Shown piece after piece: positions 41,189-51,900 of a DNA stretch of 64,000 bases. This DNA comes from Chondrus crispus (Eukaryota > Rhodophyta > Florideophyceae > Gigartinales > Gigartinaceae): assembly GCF_000350225.1 (NCBI RefSeq), contig NW_005179194.1, positions 375,899-439,898 on the forward strand, given 5' to 3'. Both the position numbers and the translations under genes were made by a program. Position 1 is the first letter of the stretch; every line of letters begins with the position of its first letter. The notes under the pieces were generated by a model. It saw only the letters and a program-made list of their open reading frames with translations, did not search any database and was not told where the DNA came from.

Positions 41189-41655
41189 CTAGTGTCTAGA
41201 CGACCGGCAATTTGCCTCATATGAGGCCGGTTTTTTTTTGCAAAAAAGTATACATTAAATCGAAATTTTATAAAATCAGTTTAGACACCATTTCTTTAAC
41301 CAATATTCCCTCGGCAATAGCTTCCTGCAAAACATCAGGATAGCAGTTATGAATACACAGAAATACTAAGAATATAATATAGTTTCAACCATCGGATGAT
41401 ATTTCAAACAGGCGTTTTGGTTTCGAAGATATCAACAAAAAACGTTTTGATGTTCTTTAAAAAAGCTTCTTCTTTAGGTATTCTCAAAAAGCCTGGAAAG
41501 GACGTGCAGATCTCACCAAGCTCCACCCTTCCACAGCGCAGAAGTCAACTGCGGTGGCAAGAGTATCTTTTTCCATTTTGTTCAGCTAGCGCAAGTCGAG
41601 AAAAATTAAGTTGAAAAGTGACCTCATATGAGGCCATTTGTCACCTAGACACTAG
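41189..41655 (-). mobile_element. 467-bp miniature relative of the piggyBac element, opposite orientation
   Basis: Its left end (CTAGTGTCTAGACGACCGGC, 41189-) equals the right end of the large transposon, and its right end (CTAGTGTCTAGGTGACAAAT on the minus strand, from 41655) equals the large element's left end. Each end carries one CCTCATATGAGG palindrome. It has no transposase; the interior is AT-rich. This is the layout of an internally deleted, non-autonomous derivative inserted in reverse. Confidence 0.7.
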
Positions 41656-43096
41656 GGAATGCAAGAGATAGCGGGATGACCATTCGAGGTCTAGAGCTAC
41701 TCAGTATATAAGAGAACCGACCGGGAGGGTCGAAGAATATAGACAACCAGAGGGGAGTTACCTCGGGAGTACATTGGTACTCAATCACCCTGTTCGTAGC
41801 AGAGCTACACTTGAGCCATCACTACCGACTACCATGTCTAACCCCCGAATTACGACAACAGTAGTGCGCGAGATTGGCATAAGCACATCTCTATCGAAAT
41901 GGATTAACTTTATCTTTAAAGACAGGGCGGTGTCCTAGCAGTGATGTACTAGCCTTAAATTTACATCCTACTCTAAATGGCAAGCGCCTCCGCCTGACTC
42001 CCATATACCACCTTCCTACAGTCTCAATCGGTAGCAATAACGGGCAAGAACGGGCGATCGAGATTTCTGGAGCACAGTATGATCCACACGAAATAAAGAG
42101 TTGTCTTTGGTGATAAATACCAGACTGTGGCTGGTATACCGCTCTTCGCTTCTAAGCACAGGATGTCGTCGAGGGTTCCACAAGCAACAGCGATAGCGGC
42201 TGTTGATCCCACCACAAAAATTCTTACTCCAGCCTTCTACTATGCTCGGCGCGTAGGATGGCATCAGAAGATCCCATCCTACGCGCCGAGCATAGTCATC
42301 CTGTGCTTGGCCAACTCCGCTATTACTTCTTCAGGAATTTCATACACATAAACATTCTGCCTACACAAGATATACACCGATGATCTACAAAAGATGATTG
42401 TGACACCCCGGACAAGCTGCGAAGGCAATACGATGCAGGACCACAGCGGCCCGGGATCATCAGCTTGTTGCAATACGACTCAACCGGGCATTCAAGGGGC
42501 CTGCGCCTTGCGATAGCCAACGCAAATGACGTCCAAAGAGTTCTTCAACTTTGTAGCCTCCCTTGTACTGTGCGTGCATTGTGCGCGGGAGAGCGTTTCA
42601 GAGCTGAAGAAACACTCTTTTTTTTGAAAACTACCCTGCAACATAAAATCAGACAAGTGACCAGGCTTCTGCGTGTCGTCGTCCTGAATGCCTGTTCTGG
42701 AAAATACTCTCTTCTTTTATTTCGATTTTAAAATGCCACGCTTCTGATAATGAGAAAGGCTGCCCTCAACGTCATCACTTCAATTATAAAACGCAATCTA
42801 CATGTCCATGTTCTATTCATTTTCCCTCAGAACCACTTGACGCAAAAGAAACTGTGGAATAAAAATTTCACCTCACCGCTTTTGCATTATTCAGAGAAAT
42901 AACATTCGCACTCAATCCAATACCAAAGGACAGATAGACGTCGCTGTTTTTGAGGCTCATCCCTGCACGGAAAATAAATTTATTGAGTGCTTGGCTGCTT
43001 GGTGAGGTGACGAGCACATGAGGACGAGTACTTCAAGGTGAAGATCAAAGTATCAACGCATCAACGACAAAAGCCCCTTGTGATCTTCAGATACAA
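41656..43096. other. Interval before the lyase gene; retroelement-like leader and hairpin
   Basis: A TATATAAG box near 41713 is followed about 120 bp later by a short frame beginning MSNPRITTTVVREIG (41835-41939), reminiscent of an LTR and gag start, but too short to assign. A perfect 23-bp inverted repeat lies at 42239-42296. A minus-strand open frame around 42024-42230 (AAIAVACGTLDDILCLEAKS) reads protein-like but is unrecognised. Nothing is seen from 42740 to 43096. Confidence 0.35.
42239..42296. repeat. Perfect 23-bp inverted repeat with 12-nt loop
   Basis: Arms 42239-42261 and 42274-42296 (outer bases ACTATGCTCGGCGCG) are exact reverse complements around the loop CATCAGAAGATC. As RNA it would be a strong hairpin of small-RNA precursor size; as DNA a possible cruciform or insertion scar. 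Confidence 0.85.
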
Positions 43097-45606
43097 ATGG
43101 GGGGCGTTTTCGCGAAAGGAGTTTGTGAGGAATTCTGCTATGGCGTCGAAAATGAACCGCTTAGGGGAAAGGATGAATGTCCATGGTATTCAGACGTTGA
43201 AGTTGATTCGAATGGCTGCAGAAAGTTTTCGGCCCTACCACCGCCAGGTGAACATCCTCGACTCTATTTCACTGAAACTGACATCCCGCGAATCTTTGCA
43301 AGATTTTCCCATTCGGAACTGGGCCCGCAGTTGCGGAAGATATTGCGGCACTGCAAAGATGTTTTCTTGAAGCAGTCCTTCCAAGATTACGCAGCACTCT
43401 CCGAAGAGGAACAAGAATCGCCGACACTGAAAGAAACTGTAGATACATGGTTCACTCCAAATGAACAAAGATGCGTTAATATGCTTGGCGCATATGCTTA
43501 CGGAATTTTGTACGATGACCCTGAGACTGCACAATCGGCCCAAGAAGTTGCTGTCTTCTATGCAAAAATTATTCTTCGCTCCAAAGAGATAGCTCTAGAC
43601 GAAGATATTCGCAAGAACCCTTTTAATGTCTGGCATACAAGCGATTGGAATCTTCAAACCGGTTGGTTGTTCGGAGGAAACAGTTACGCTTTCTTGTACG
43701 ACATAATGTACAACGATTTATCTGAGGAAGAGCGCATCATTATGCGGGAATCGATTTCATCTGCGGTGCAGGGTCGTAGAGTATGGGGGATGGGATGGGC
43801 TTCAAGACGTATACAGAGCAACTGGGCCCCATATCATGGAGACCTTTTCATCTTGAATGCTGCTATTGAGGACGAAGAAGGATACGATAAAGAAGTAACT
43901 CTCCTGTTTTCGGACCTGATGGTCCACTACATGGATTTCGCTTTTTACGATAGCGGACATCCAGTTGAAGATTCTTACGTCTTGAATGTCGGCTTCCGTG
44001 AGGGTTCGCTTTGTTTTCTTGCTATGGCGCGCCGGGGTTTCAATTTTTTCAATCATCCTCGTAAGTTGATAACAATTACACTCCTTTCATAACCTTTCAA
44101 AATGGTTCCGTCCTAACGGACTTATTTCATATGAACGATTTTGTTGTTGCTTGTTTGGTGACCCGCTTTGTGGTGAGAAGATTTCAAGCAGATCTGGACG
44201 AAATGGCTTCCATATGCTCTTGAACCGAATAATAGCGGAAAGATATATGGTGGATCATCCGGAAACTTGTGGGAGTAAGATGTAGTTCATTTGCCGTTAT
44301 TATAACTCGTGCGGTCCCAACAGCGTTTGACTGACTGAACAGTATGCGTGACATGAATTGCAAATACAGGTACCCAACGTCAGCCATTCTTACCAAGTAC
44401 ATGTTTCCGAAAGATCCTCTTGTCGATCATGTATATCGCGTATTTATGTGCGAAGGTGGCAAGCCGTGGTCGAGACTTCCGAAAGTGCAGTCCCGGATCG
44501 CTGCCCTCACATTTGCCATTCCTGCGTTAAGTACTGAACTGAAAGAACGTGCGCCGATTGAGAGGCTTGGCTTGCCTCTTGACTTTGTGTGCCGTGCTCG
44601 AGGGAAAGTCATAATGCGATCTGACTGGTCTGAGAACGCCATGTGGTTCACTTTAGATGCGCGTCCTGACGGCTTCCTCATCGGTCATGATGTATGCTCC
44701 CGAGGCTCTTTCGTCTTGAACGCAGATGGGAGATCATGGGGCTTTTGTCCTGAGTGGAAGTGGTTTGACGAATCGAATGACTATTCCTTGCCTTGCGTTG
44801 ATGGCGTCGGACAAAAAAACAAAGCTCCTTTTGCTAAACTCCTCAACGTCTCTCACGGATTTTCAGGATCGACGATGGCATCCGCCGATCTAACATACCC
44901 GTACAACTGGATGTGGACATTGTGGGCAAAAGAAGGAGAAGACTATACATCCAAGGGGTGGGAGATTGAACCCAATGACCCACGAGAGTTCGGATACAAC
45001 GTCTGGTGGTCTCCCTATAAGTTGCATGCCGAGAGAAATGTTGCATTTGCTGGGCTTTATCAGTGGCGGAAGCGCTTCGCATCGGTAGAGCATGTCATTC
45101 GCAGCACACTGCTCGTCCGGGCGACTCGGCCCTACGTGATCATAGCGGACGATTTGAGGAAAGACGAAGACGAACATGAGTATACATGGGCGATGACAAC
45201 TCCTACAGATGTGGAACTGGAATCTTTTGAAGGAACAGATGCAATCTTGATAGAGACTGATGGTGCTTGTCGACGCTTTTTAGTGCGTGCTCTTTGCACT
45301 GACCAGCATGATATAGAATGCTCTTTCCGTTCAATCGAAAAGTGGAACAAGTCTGCTTCGAGGAATGATTACGCTGGTCAGCTCTTGTTTTCCTGTACTG
45401 CATCTCAGGCAAACTTTAAATTCTTTCTGTTCTCCCTTCCGCATGAGGAGTCTATTGCACCAGACACTGTATGGCTCGAGACGGAGAGACTGTTGCAAGT
45501 TTCTAACCTCGAAACTGGAGAAGATCAGCAAATTTCCTTTTGCACTGGAGACGACGGAGCAACCTCTATGAAAGTACTGGAGAGCGCAATCAATGTAGGG
45601 TTGTGA
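43097..45606 (+). CDS. Heparinase II/III-like polysaccharide lyase, one intron
   Basis: Exon 1 43097-44060, intron 44061-44383 (GTAAGT donor, ACGTCAG acceptor, TGACTGAC-type branch region near 44326-44340), exon 2 44384-45606; the joined frame gives 728 residues. The N-terminal half is the helical toroid of alginate-lyase/heparinase II/III proteins (HPRLYFTETDIPRIF, WNLQTGWLFGGNSYAFLYDI, QSNWAPYHGDLFILNAA). The C-terminal half is the beta-sandwich heparinase domain (LDFVCRARGKVIMRSDWSENAMWF, GHDVCSRGSFVLNADG). The family cleaves uronate-containing polysaccharides by beta-elimination; a role in cell-wall or matrix glycan turnover is inferred. No signal peptide at this ATG, so an upstream exon is possible. 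It converges on IDH with a 280-bp gap. Confidence 0.75.
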
Positions 45607-45886
45607 TGCCTGGTAAGACGATGTTTTCACTGTAGTTGTGATGTGTGTTCTTAGTTTGTGTTTTCTTTATAATGTCCTGCGCAAGCATACTTAACATGCC
45701 AGGAGGAGACTGTCGTAGTTTAGCCTCGATAATCTTGGCAGTCACTGAGTTGTAGGAGAAATATCACGTGGATGTTTTAGTTCAAAGTTAAAAATTGGCT
45801 CTGTTGAAAGATCTGGTAGTCACAGACTTCCTATACGTTGCCCCGATCGTGAAGGACACATTTCTGAGATCAAATGTGAACAAGGC

Positions 45887-47008
45887 TCACTCGCGCAGAG
45901 CATCCATTTCTCGCATTATGGCGTCGGTGTACTCAGTGCAAGTGGAAGATCCACCAATATCGCCTGTTCTAACTTTGCCGTCTCTAAGAACCTTGTGCAC
46001 ACTCTTTTCAATAAGCTGAGCCTTGTCATGAAGATCCATGTGCCTGAGCATCATCAAAGCGCTCATGAGTAGTGCAGTTGGATTGGCCCTGTTCTGTCCA
46101 ACAATGTCCGGCGCAGTGCCGTGCACCGCTTCGGCTAACATGCATCCCTCTCCCATGTTGCCAGAAGGAGTCAGACCAAGACCGCCAATGAGACCCGCGC
46201 ATAGGTCGGAAATGATGTCTCCATATAAATTGGGCATGACCATAACATCTATAAGCGAAGGGTTGGATACTAGGAATGATGCAGCATTGTCAATGAGCAA
46301 AGTCTGAAACTCAATGTCTTCGTCCTTGTGTCGTTCGGCGACTTCCTGGGCACATTCTAAAAATAGGCCATCTGACATTTTCATTACTGATGCTTTGTGA
46401 ACGGCTGTGACCTTCTTACGGTTGTTATTCTTCGCATACTGAAAAGCATATTCACAGACTCTTATGGAAGCATCCCGCGTGATGACTTTCAAGCTTTCGA
46501 CAACGCCTGGATAAACAATATGTTCCAAGCCGCTGTACTCGCCTTCAGTGTTCTCTCTCACAGTCACAACGTCGACGTCTTTATAGAGTGTGTCGACACC
46601 CGGCATACTGACACATGGCCGAACGTTGGCATACAAACCGAGCTCCTTCCGCAAGGTAAGATTAAGTGATCGATGGCCTTTCCCAATGGGAGTGGCCATG
46701 GGACCCTTGAGTCCAAAGCCGTTCCTGCGAACGGAATCAAGAGCATCCTTGCTGACGAGATCGTCCCCTGGCTTCACAGCTTGGACATCGATTATATGTG
46801 TTTCCCACTTGACGGGAACCTCAGCTGCTGCAAAAATTGTCTTGACTGATTCAGAGATCTCAGGGCCGATGCCATCACCTGGGAATAGAGTTACAGTGTA
46901 CGTGCCATCAGCCGCTGGAGTGGTGGAAAGTGCGCGAGAGCGAGACGAATTACGTAGGGAATTGCCAATACGAGGAAGAATGCGTAGCATCTTAAAGGCG
47001 TTGATCAA
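45887..47008 (-). CDS. IDH: Mitochondrial NAD-dependent isocitrate dehydrogenase, catalytic (IDH3A-like) subunit
   Basis: 373 residues. Oxidative decarboxylation of isocitrate to 2-oxoglutarate in the TCA cycle. The first 30 residues are basic and Ser-rich (MLRILPRIGNSLRNSSRSRALSTT), a mitochondrial presequence. VTLFPGDGIGPEI opens the catalytic domain. RENTEGEYSGLEH is the substrate loop, TAVHKASVMK carries the catalytic Lys, and MPNLYGDIISDLCAGLIGG has metal-binding Asp residues. HGTAPDIVGQNRANPTAL is the NAD site (no NADP-type residues seen). Length is normal and intronless. The wording is closer to IDH3A than to regulatory subunits. A young copia element lies 250 bp upstream, limiting the proximal promoter to 47009-47258. 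Confidence 0.93.
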   Translation of the reverse strand: MINAFKMLRILPRIGNSLRNSSRSRALSTTPAADGTYTVTLFPGDGIGPEISESVKTIFAAAEVPVKWETHIIDVQAVKPGDDLVSKDALDSVRRNGFGLKGPMATPIGKGHRSLNLTLRKELGLYANVRPCVSMPGVDTLYKDVDVVTVRENTEGEYSGLEHIVYPGVVESLKVITRDASIRVCEYAFQYAKNNNRKKVTAVHKASVMKMSDGLFLECAQEVAERHKDEDIEFQTLLIDNAASFLVSNPSLIDVMVMPNLYGDIISDLCAGLIGGLGLTPSGNMGEGCMLAEAVHGTAPDIVGQNRANPTALLMSALMMLRHMDLHDKAQLIEKSVHKVLRDGKVRTGDIGGSSTCTEYTDAIMREMDALRE

Positions 47009-47258
47009 AAGTTGACCAAGATATAAAGGTAGATTCCTGAATGAGTTGCATGGATCTTATTGAAGGCAAGATGAAAGAGGACCCGAATTGAGGGAATGAT
47101 TGGGAATGTGTCAATGCCCTCAGTGACGATCAGATTGGCTGATTGCAATGCTGGGCCAGTCCAGCAGAAGCCATGATTGTCGATCCCATTGACACGTTCG
47201 ACACGTGCAGTGTCCACGGTACTGTAATGGGTGGCATGGGTAAGTACTACTGTATAGG

Positions 47259-47675
47259 TGTCAACGTCGTTGATTGACGGCCCACGCATCCATGATTGGA
47301 AGAGCATCCATGCACGACTGGCAAACACAATTGCATGTCATAATGCTCTAATTGGGCATCAAGGTAATGTCGTAATTGAACAAGCAAACACCCTGCGGGT
47401 GTGTGCCATCAACTAGCAAGCACGATGATAGCCGTCAGCAAGCCAAGCATACATGCACAGACGGAATTAGCAATTCCGCACGCAATTGATGCGAAAGTAG
47501 AATTGAGCTAGTGTTACGTGCAGTGAGGCGTTGGGGATGTAGTTTATAAACGGAAAGCAACCTTCTCCTCCTCCTCTGAGGAGGAGGGAGCCGGCGAGTT
47601 GGTGCCGAATCTCTTGCCCGTGCGAGTGAGACATATCCCTCCATACCTTTGTGTCCGTACGCAACGCGAATCACA
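47259..47675 (+). repeat. 5' LTR of copia element 2
   Basis: 417 bp, starting TGTCAACGTCGTTGATTGAC and ending GCGAATCACA. A TTTATAAA box lies near 47542. CTCCTCCTCCTCTGAGGAGG (47568-47587) forms a strong short hairpin downstream of it. Confidence 0.93.
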
Positions 47676-47688
47676 GTTATGGGCCCAG
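47676..47688 (+). promoter_or_regulatory. Primer binding site containing the gag start codon
   Basis: GTTATGGGCCCAG directly follows the LTR and matches the anticodon stem-loop of initiator tRNA-Met, the copia half-tRNA primer type. The ATG inside it (47679-47681) is the first codon of gag. Confidence 0.8.
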
Positions 47689-48920
47689 GAGGCTCTGAGT
47701 CCTCGCATGGGCAGTCATCGCACAACAAGCATACGGATGCTCCTCGCCTCACTGCATCCACTGATAGGTACCGCTATCGCAACCAAGTGCGCACATGGAT
47801 GCGCCGAGTTCGTGTCTTTGCTAAAGGTGGTGACACCCGAGCGAAGGGTGTTGCTAGTGGCTTTGCCTACGCCTTATACGCGAGCATGGATGATGCCTAC
47901 CAGAAGGTCATCGACTCGAAACTGAAGGACGCGGCTATTCATCAGGAGCCCGATGATGACGATGACATCGTACTACCATACATGGAGCAGAAAGCTCTTG
48001 TAGAGCGAATTCTCAAAATCGTAGCCAAAGATTCGTCAACGGAAGCAGCCAGGAGACTCATACAGTTCAATCGCAGGGTATTTAATTGCAAGCGAAGCAA
48101 GGGCGAGACGTATGAGACGTTCGCAAGCAGATTCCACGCGGTGGCACAGGATTTTTTCAACTGTTTAAAGCACTCACCAACACCGCAAGAGGAACAGAAC
48201 ATTGCCTTGATCCTCCTTGAGAACGCTAATCTCCTCGACTCTGTATATACAAACATACTGAGTATGTTAATGGGTAAGCAACCCGGAACTGCAGACTCAG
48301 ATGAGCAAATGTCGCATATAAACCACAAAGAGATCAGAGAACTTAAGGAACATGTTTTTGGCATTCAGTCATCATCGAGCGGCCATAACACTGAATCGCA
48401 GCAATTGACAACAAGTGCAGATAAGGCTTTGGCCACAATCAAGGTACTGGAAGCCAGGATGACGCAGGTCAATAGTGATGAGCAGCTTGCCATTCGCTTT
48501 ACGCTGGACGACGTCCTAGAAGCGCTGCACAACGTGAAGTGCAGCACAGACATAAGCAAGAAGAATGAACACTCGAATGACAAAAAATCCGAGCAGCCGG
48601 ATGCCCGAGAAATCATAGAATCGTTGCTATCAGACAAAGCAGGGAAGCAGAGTGGCGATAGGAAGGGATACATCCCTCCAGGAACGGGCGCGAAAAGGAA
48701 TTCATACTGCGCTGCATGCGGTAAGAAGGGTCATTGGGCGCGTGACCGACAGTGCGAACTGTACAACGAAAATTCGAAAAGTCGCGAAATCGAAAAAGGG
48801 AGTGGCTATGAGGAGGCACATAAGAAGCGTTTTAGGAGTGACTTCAATCACAATAAACAGTCCGATAGGAGTGAGGACGAGCGCACAGGCAAGAAACGAA
48901 GGCCATACTTCGAGAACTGA
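47679..48920 (+). CDS. gag of copia element 2
   Basis: 413 residues from the ATG within the primer site (MGPGGSESSHGQ); the frame is open upstream into the LTR but has no earlier ATG. A capsid-like helical region includes LVERILKIVAKDSS and RRLIQFNRRVFNCKRSKGETYETFASRFHAVAQ; a diverged copy of that text occurs at 63.2 kb. The C-terminal zinc knuckle is CAACGKKGHWARDRQC, followed by a strongly basic tail. It forms the particle and binds RNA. Confidence 0.85.
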   Translation: MGPGGSESSHGQSSHNKHTDAPRLTASTDRYRYRNQVRTWMRRVRVFAKGGDTRAKGVASGFAYALYASMDDAYQKVIDSKLKDAAIHQEPDDDDDIVLPYMEQKALVERILKIVAKDSSTEAARRLIQFNRRVFNCKRSKGETYETFASRFHAVAQDFFNCLKHSPTPQEEQNIALILLENANLLDSVYTNILSMLMGKQPGTADSDEQMSHINHKEIRELKEHVFGIQSSSSGHNTESQQLTTSADKALATIKVLEARMTQVNSDEQLAIRFTLDDVLEALHNVKCSTDISKKNEHSNDKKSEQPDAREIIESLLSDKAGKQSGDRKGYIPPGTGAKRNSYCAACGKKGHWARDRQCELYNENSKSREIEKGSGYEEAHKKRFRSDFNHNKQSDRSEDERTGKKRRPYFEN

Positions 48921-48925
48921 GAGCC

Positions 48926-51900
48926 ATGACAGTCGATCCGAACCCGATCTATGACTCTGGCTCTCCATGTTGTACCGCCGGCACAAATAGCGCCGCCAGG
49001 TTATGCGACTTACTGGAGATAGATCTAACGATGCACGCGCCTCGAGAAGAAATGGTTCACGGATGGGGGGAGCAAGGATTAGGTGCAGAATCCTTTGTAG
49101 GCTGTTGGGAGCTCACTATCTTCGACCACGAGCAACGCCCGTGCACAATTCTGTTTGATCTGCTCCCTGGGAATTCATCAATCATTATCGGACTTGACAT
49201 TGGTAAATATGCAATACAAAACAACATTGCCGATTCTCCATTCATTTGCTTTTGCAGACCTCACGATTCTTCACCTCGTACGTTCTCCACGTACATAGCA
49301 GCTGATCCGAATAAGCCCCGATGCAATCGGATAAGGGTTGAGATTATTCCACGGCTAAGCAACTATATCACATCCTTGGCATCGTCAACACTACATAACA
49401 GAATCAAGCGCGCACCGAAACTTTTTGCAAAACGAGTTCATCGCTTAACCCATGCACCATCTGAACAAATCAAAGGCGTATGTGATGACGCTGGGGTACT
49501 TACGCAAGCACTTGAGACAGCAATTGACAATGTTGGGGCAGCATGCGGCATTTGCGCACAATCAGGCAAACCAGCACCGACTAACAAGATTTCTCTCACG
49601 CATGTTAACGAGCGTTTCAATATGGAAATTCTAATGGACTTTGCCTTCGAAGAAGTCAGAGGCAGCAAGCGCACCATCCTAATCATCACAGATGCAGGTA
49701 CGGCATTCTCTGAAGGCACGATCTCACGCTCAAAGGACATGGCTACTGTGTGTAGCAAGCTAGAATTCCTATGGATAACCCGACATGGAGCCCCGGTAGC
49801 ACTAGCGGCTGATGACGAATATAACCGCCGAAAACTCAGGACGATGTTGGAAATGCACGGAATCATATTCAAGCCACGACCAGCTCGGAGGCACAACAAA
49901 ACGGGGAGAGTGGAAAGAAAAATCCAGACGATTAAGGAGATCATTCGACGTATGGACAAGGAACTTACTTCCTCCTCTGCTGAGGACATCGTAGCCAGGG
50001 CAATATTCATGTCAAACTTTTTCTCTGGATCGCGCATTCTCAGTTCCTTCCAACTGGTGAGGGGTTACCAACCCTCTGTACTCGGAATACCGTCTACAGT
50101 CGTCCCGAAGGAGCTGCTAAATGCCCATGTTGAGCAAATGGCAACAAGGGCACTCCAGCGTGCCCTCAAATCAAACTCCAGCAACCACGCCAGGAAAGCA
50201 GCGTACAGCACGGGGGACATAATTTGGGTATGGCACTCCTCTACAAAAGGAAGCGAGAAAAACGAGTGGGTGCGTGCACAAGTTATTTGTGTACATCCTT
50301 ATTATCTTGAAGCCAGCAGAATTGTCAACGGAGGAGTGAGCAGGGGTCCACCAATGAAACCTGCATATGAAGATGTACGTCTGGCCCCGCAGTCGCCTCT
50401 AACCCAGGAACTGATGAGCTGTTCGCTAGAACAGGAAATCGGGACTCTGTCGGATGAGGGGGAGGATGTTGAAATGTCGGACAACGCACAACATCCGACA
50501 GATGTCAATGCTCTCATCACAACCAAACAAGCAACAAGCACAGGTGCAACAGCTGACGTCGGCTGCGACACAGTGGCAGGCCCAGAACAGCAATTCATGG
50601 CACTCGATAGGACTAAGATAATAAAAGCAGACACAAACGAAGCAAGCATGGACATCGACAGATGCGCAGATCGAGTGACGGGCCCAACAGGTGAGATATG
50701 TGAATTAGAATCTCACAGACCAAGAGTTATGGAGGATATTTACGATCAGATTGGTACAAACCAGGTCACGCGCAAGAAATTGGAATTTGCGCCGTCGTGG
50801 ATAGTAGATGAAGCCTTCCAAAAAGAACATGACTCTAACTGGGTCGGTGCGTACGAGACAGTGCACGAGTCGGAGGTACCAGCCGATGCGAATGTGGTGA
50901 GCTCGCACGTAGTTTACAAGGTTAAGACCGATGAAGAGGGACGCAGAACACTGAAGGCACGCTTGTGCCCTCACGGAAACGAAGACGACGACAAGGATAG
51001 CATACGGAAGGACTCGTCCAATGCCCAACTCGGCATTATACGCTTGATGCTTTCTCTTGTTACATTTCTGGCATTTTCGGTTAAGACTGCAGATATCAAG
51101 GGCGCATACCTCCAGAGTGGACCCATTCAACGAAACATTTATGTTCGGGCTCCCAGGGAATGGCACTACAATGAGCTTTACAGCAGAGGAATCCTCTGGA
51201 AGCTGACAAAATTGCCTTATGGCATAGTCGAAGCTGGTAGACAGTGGATGATCGCAGCAGAGGAGTGGATGTTGACAACCGGAGGCCTCAGCAGGGTATT
51301 CGGCATAAGCCAGCTCTACGTTAGGCGAAACGAAGCAGGGTCCATCGTTTTACTTGTTGCTAAATTGAGCGACGATTTCCTAGTTGCGGGGAAACATGGC
51401 ACAATTGATGAATTTATTGCAAAGCTGAAACAACGGTTCGTAGTGGGGAAGGTTGTCGACGGCCCTTTATACATGTTTGGCGGATGTGAAATATACATGG
51501 AACCGGATGGGAGTCTCGAACTCTCGATGCAGAAATATTGGAAGCGTATACGCACAATCGACCTGACTCGCACAAGACGCAAAATGCAGGAGTCAAATGC
51601 TAATGCACAGGAAGTAATACAATTCCGCAGCCTTGCTGGTACCTTGCTGTACCTTGGAAATGGAGTCATGCCCCAGGCCTCGCTTGTCGTCTCCTTAATG
51701 CAGCAACGCCTTGGAAAGCTCAAGGTAGCCCATCTTTGTGAAGCAAACCAGATGGTGGCTGAACTGCGCAAGCTCGATCCGCGCATTATGTTCAGAAAAA
51801 TTGAGAACCCAACTGATGTCTCCCTGTGTTCTTTCTCAGACGCTTCACATCCAACCAACCGCGACTATGGCCAGACGGGTTCATTCACCGGCATACTATC

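Noticed and set aside
40750-41220. 156-residue minus-strand gene
   Set aside because: It reads into the end of the miniature transposon and has no recognisable domain.
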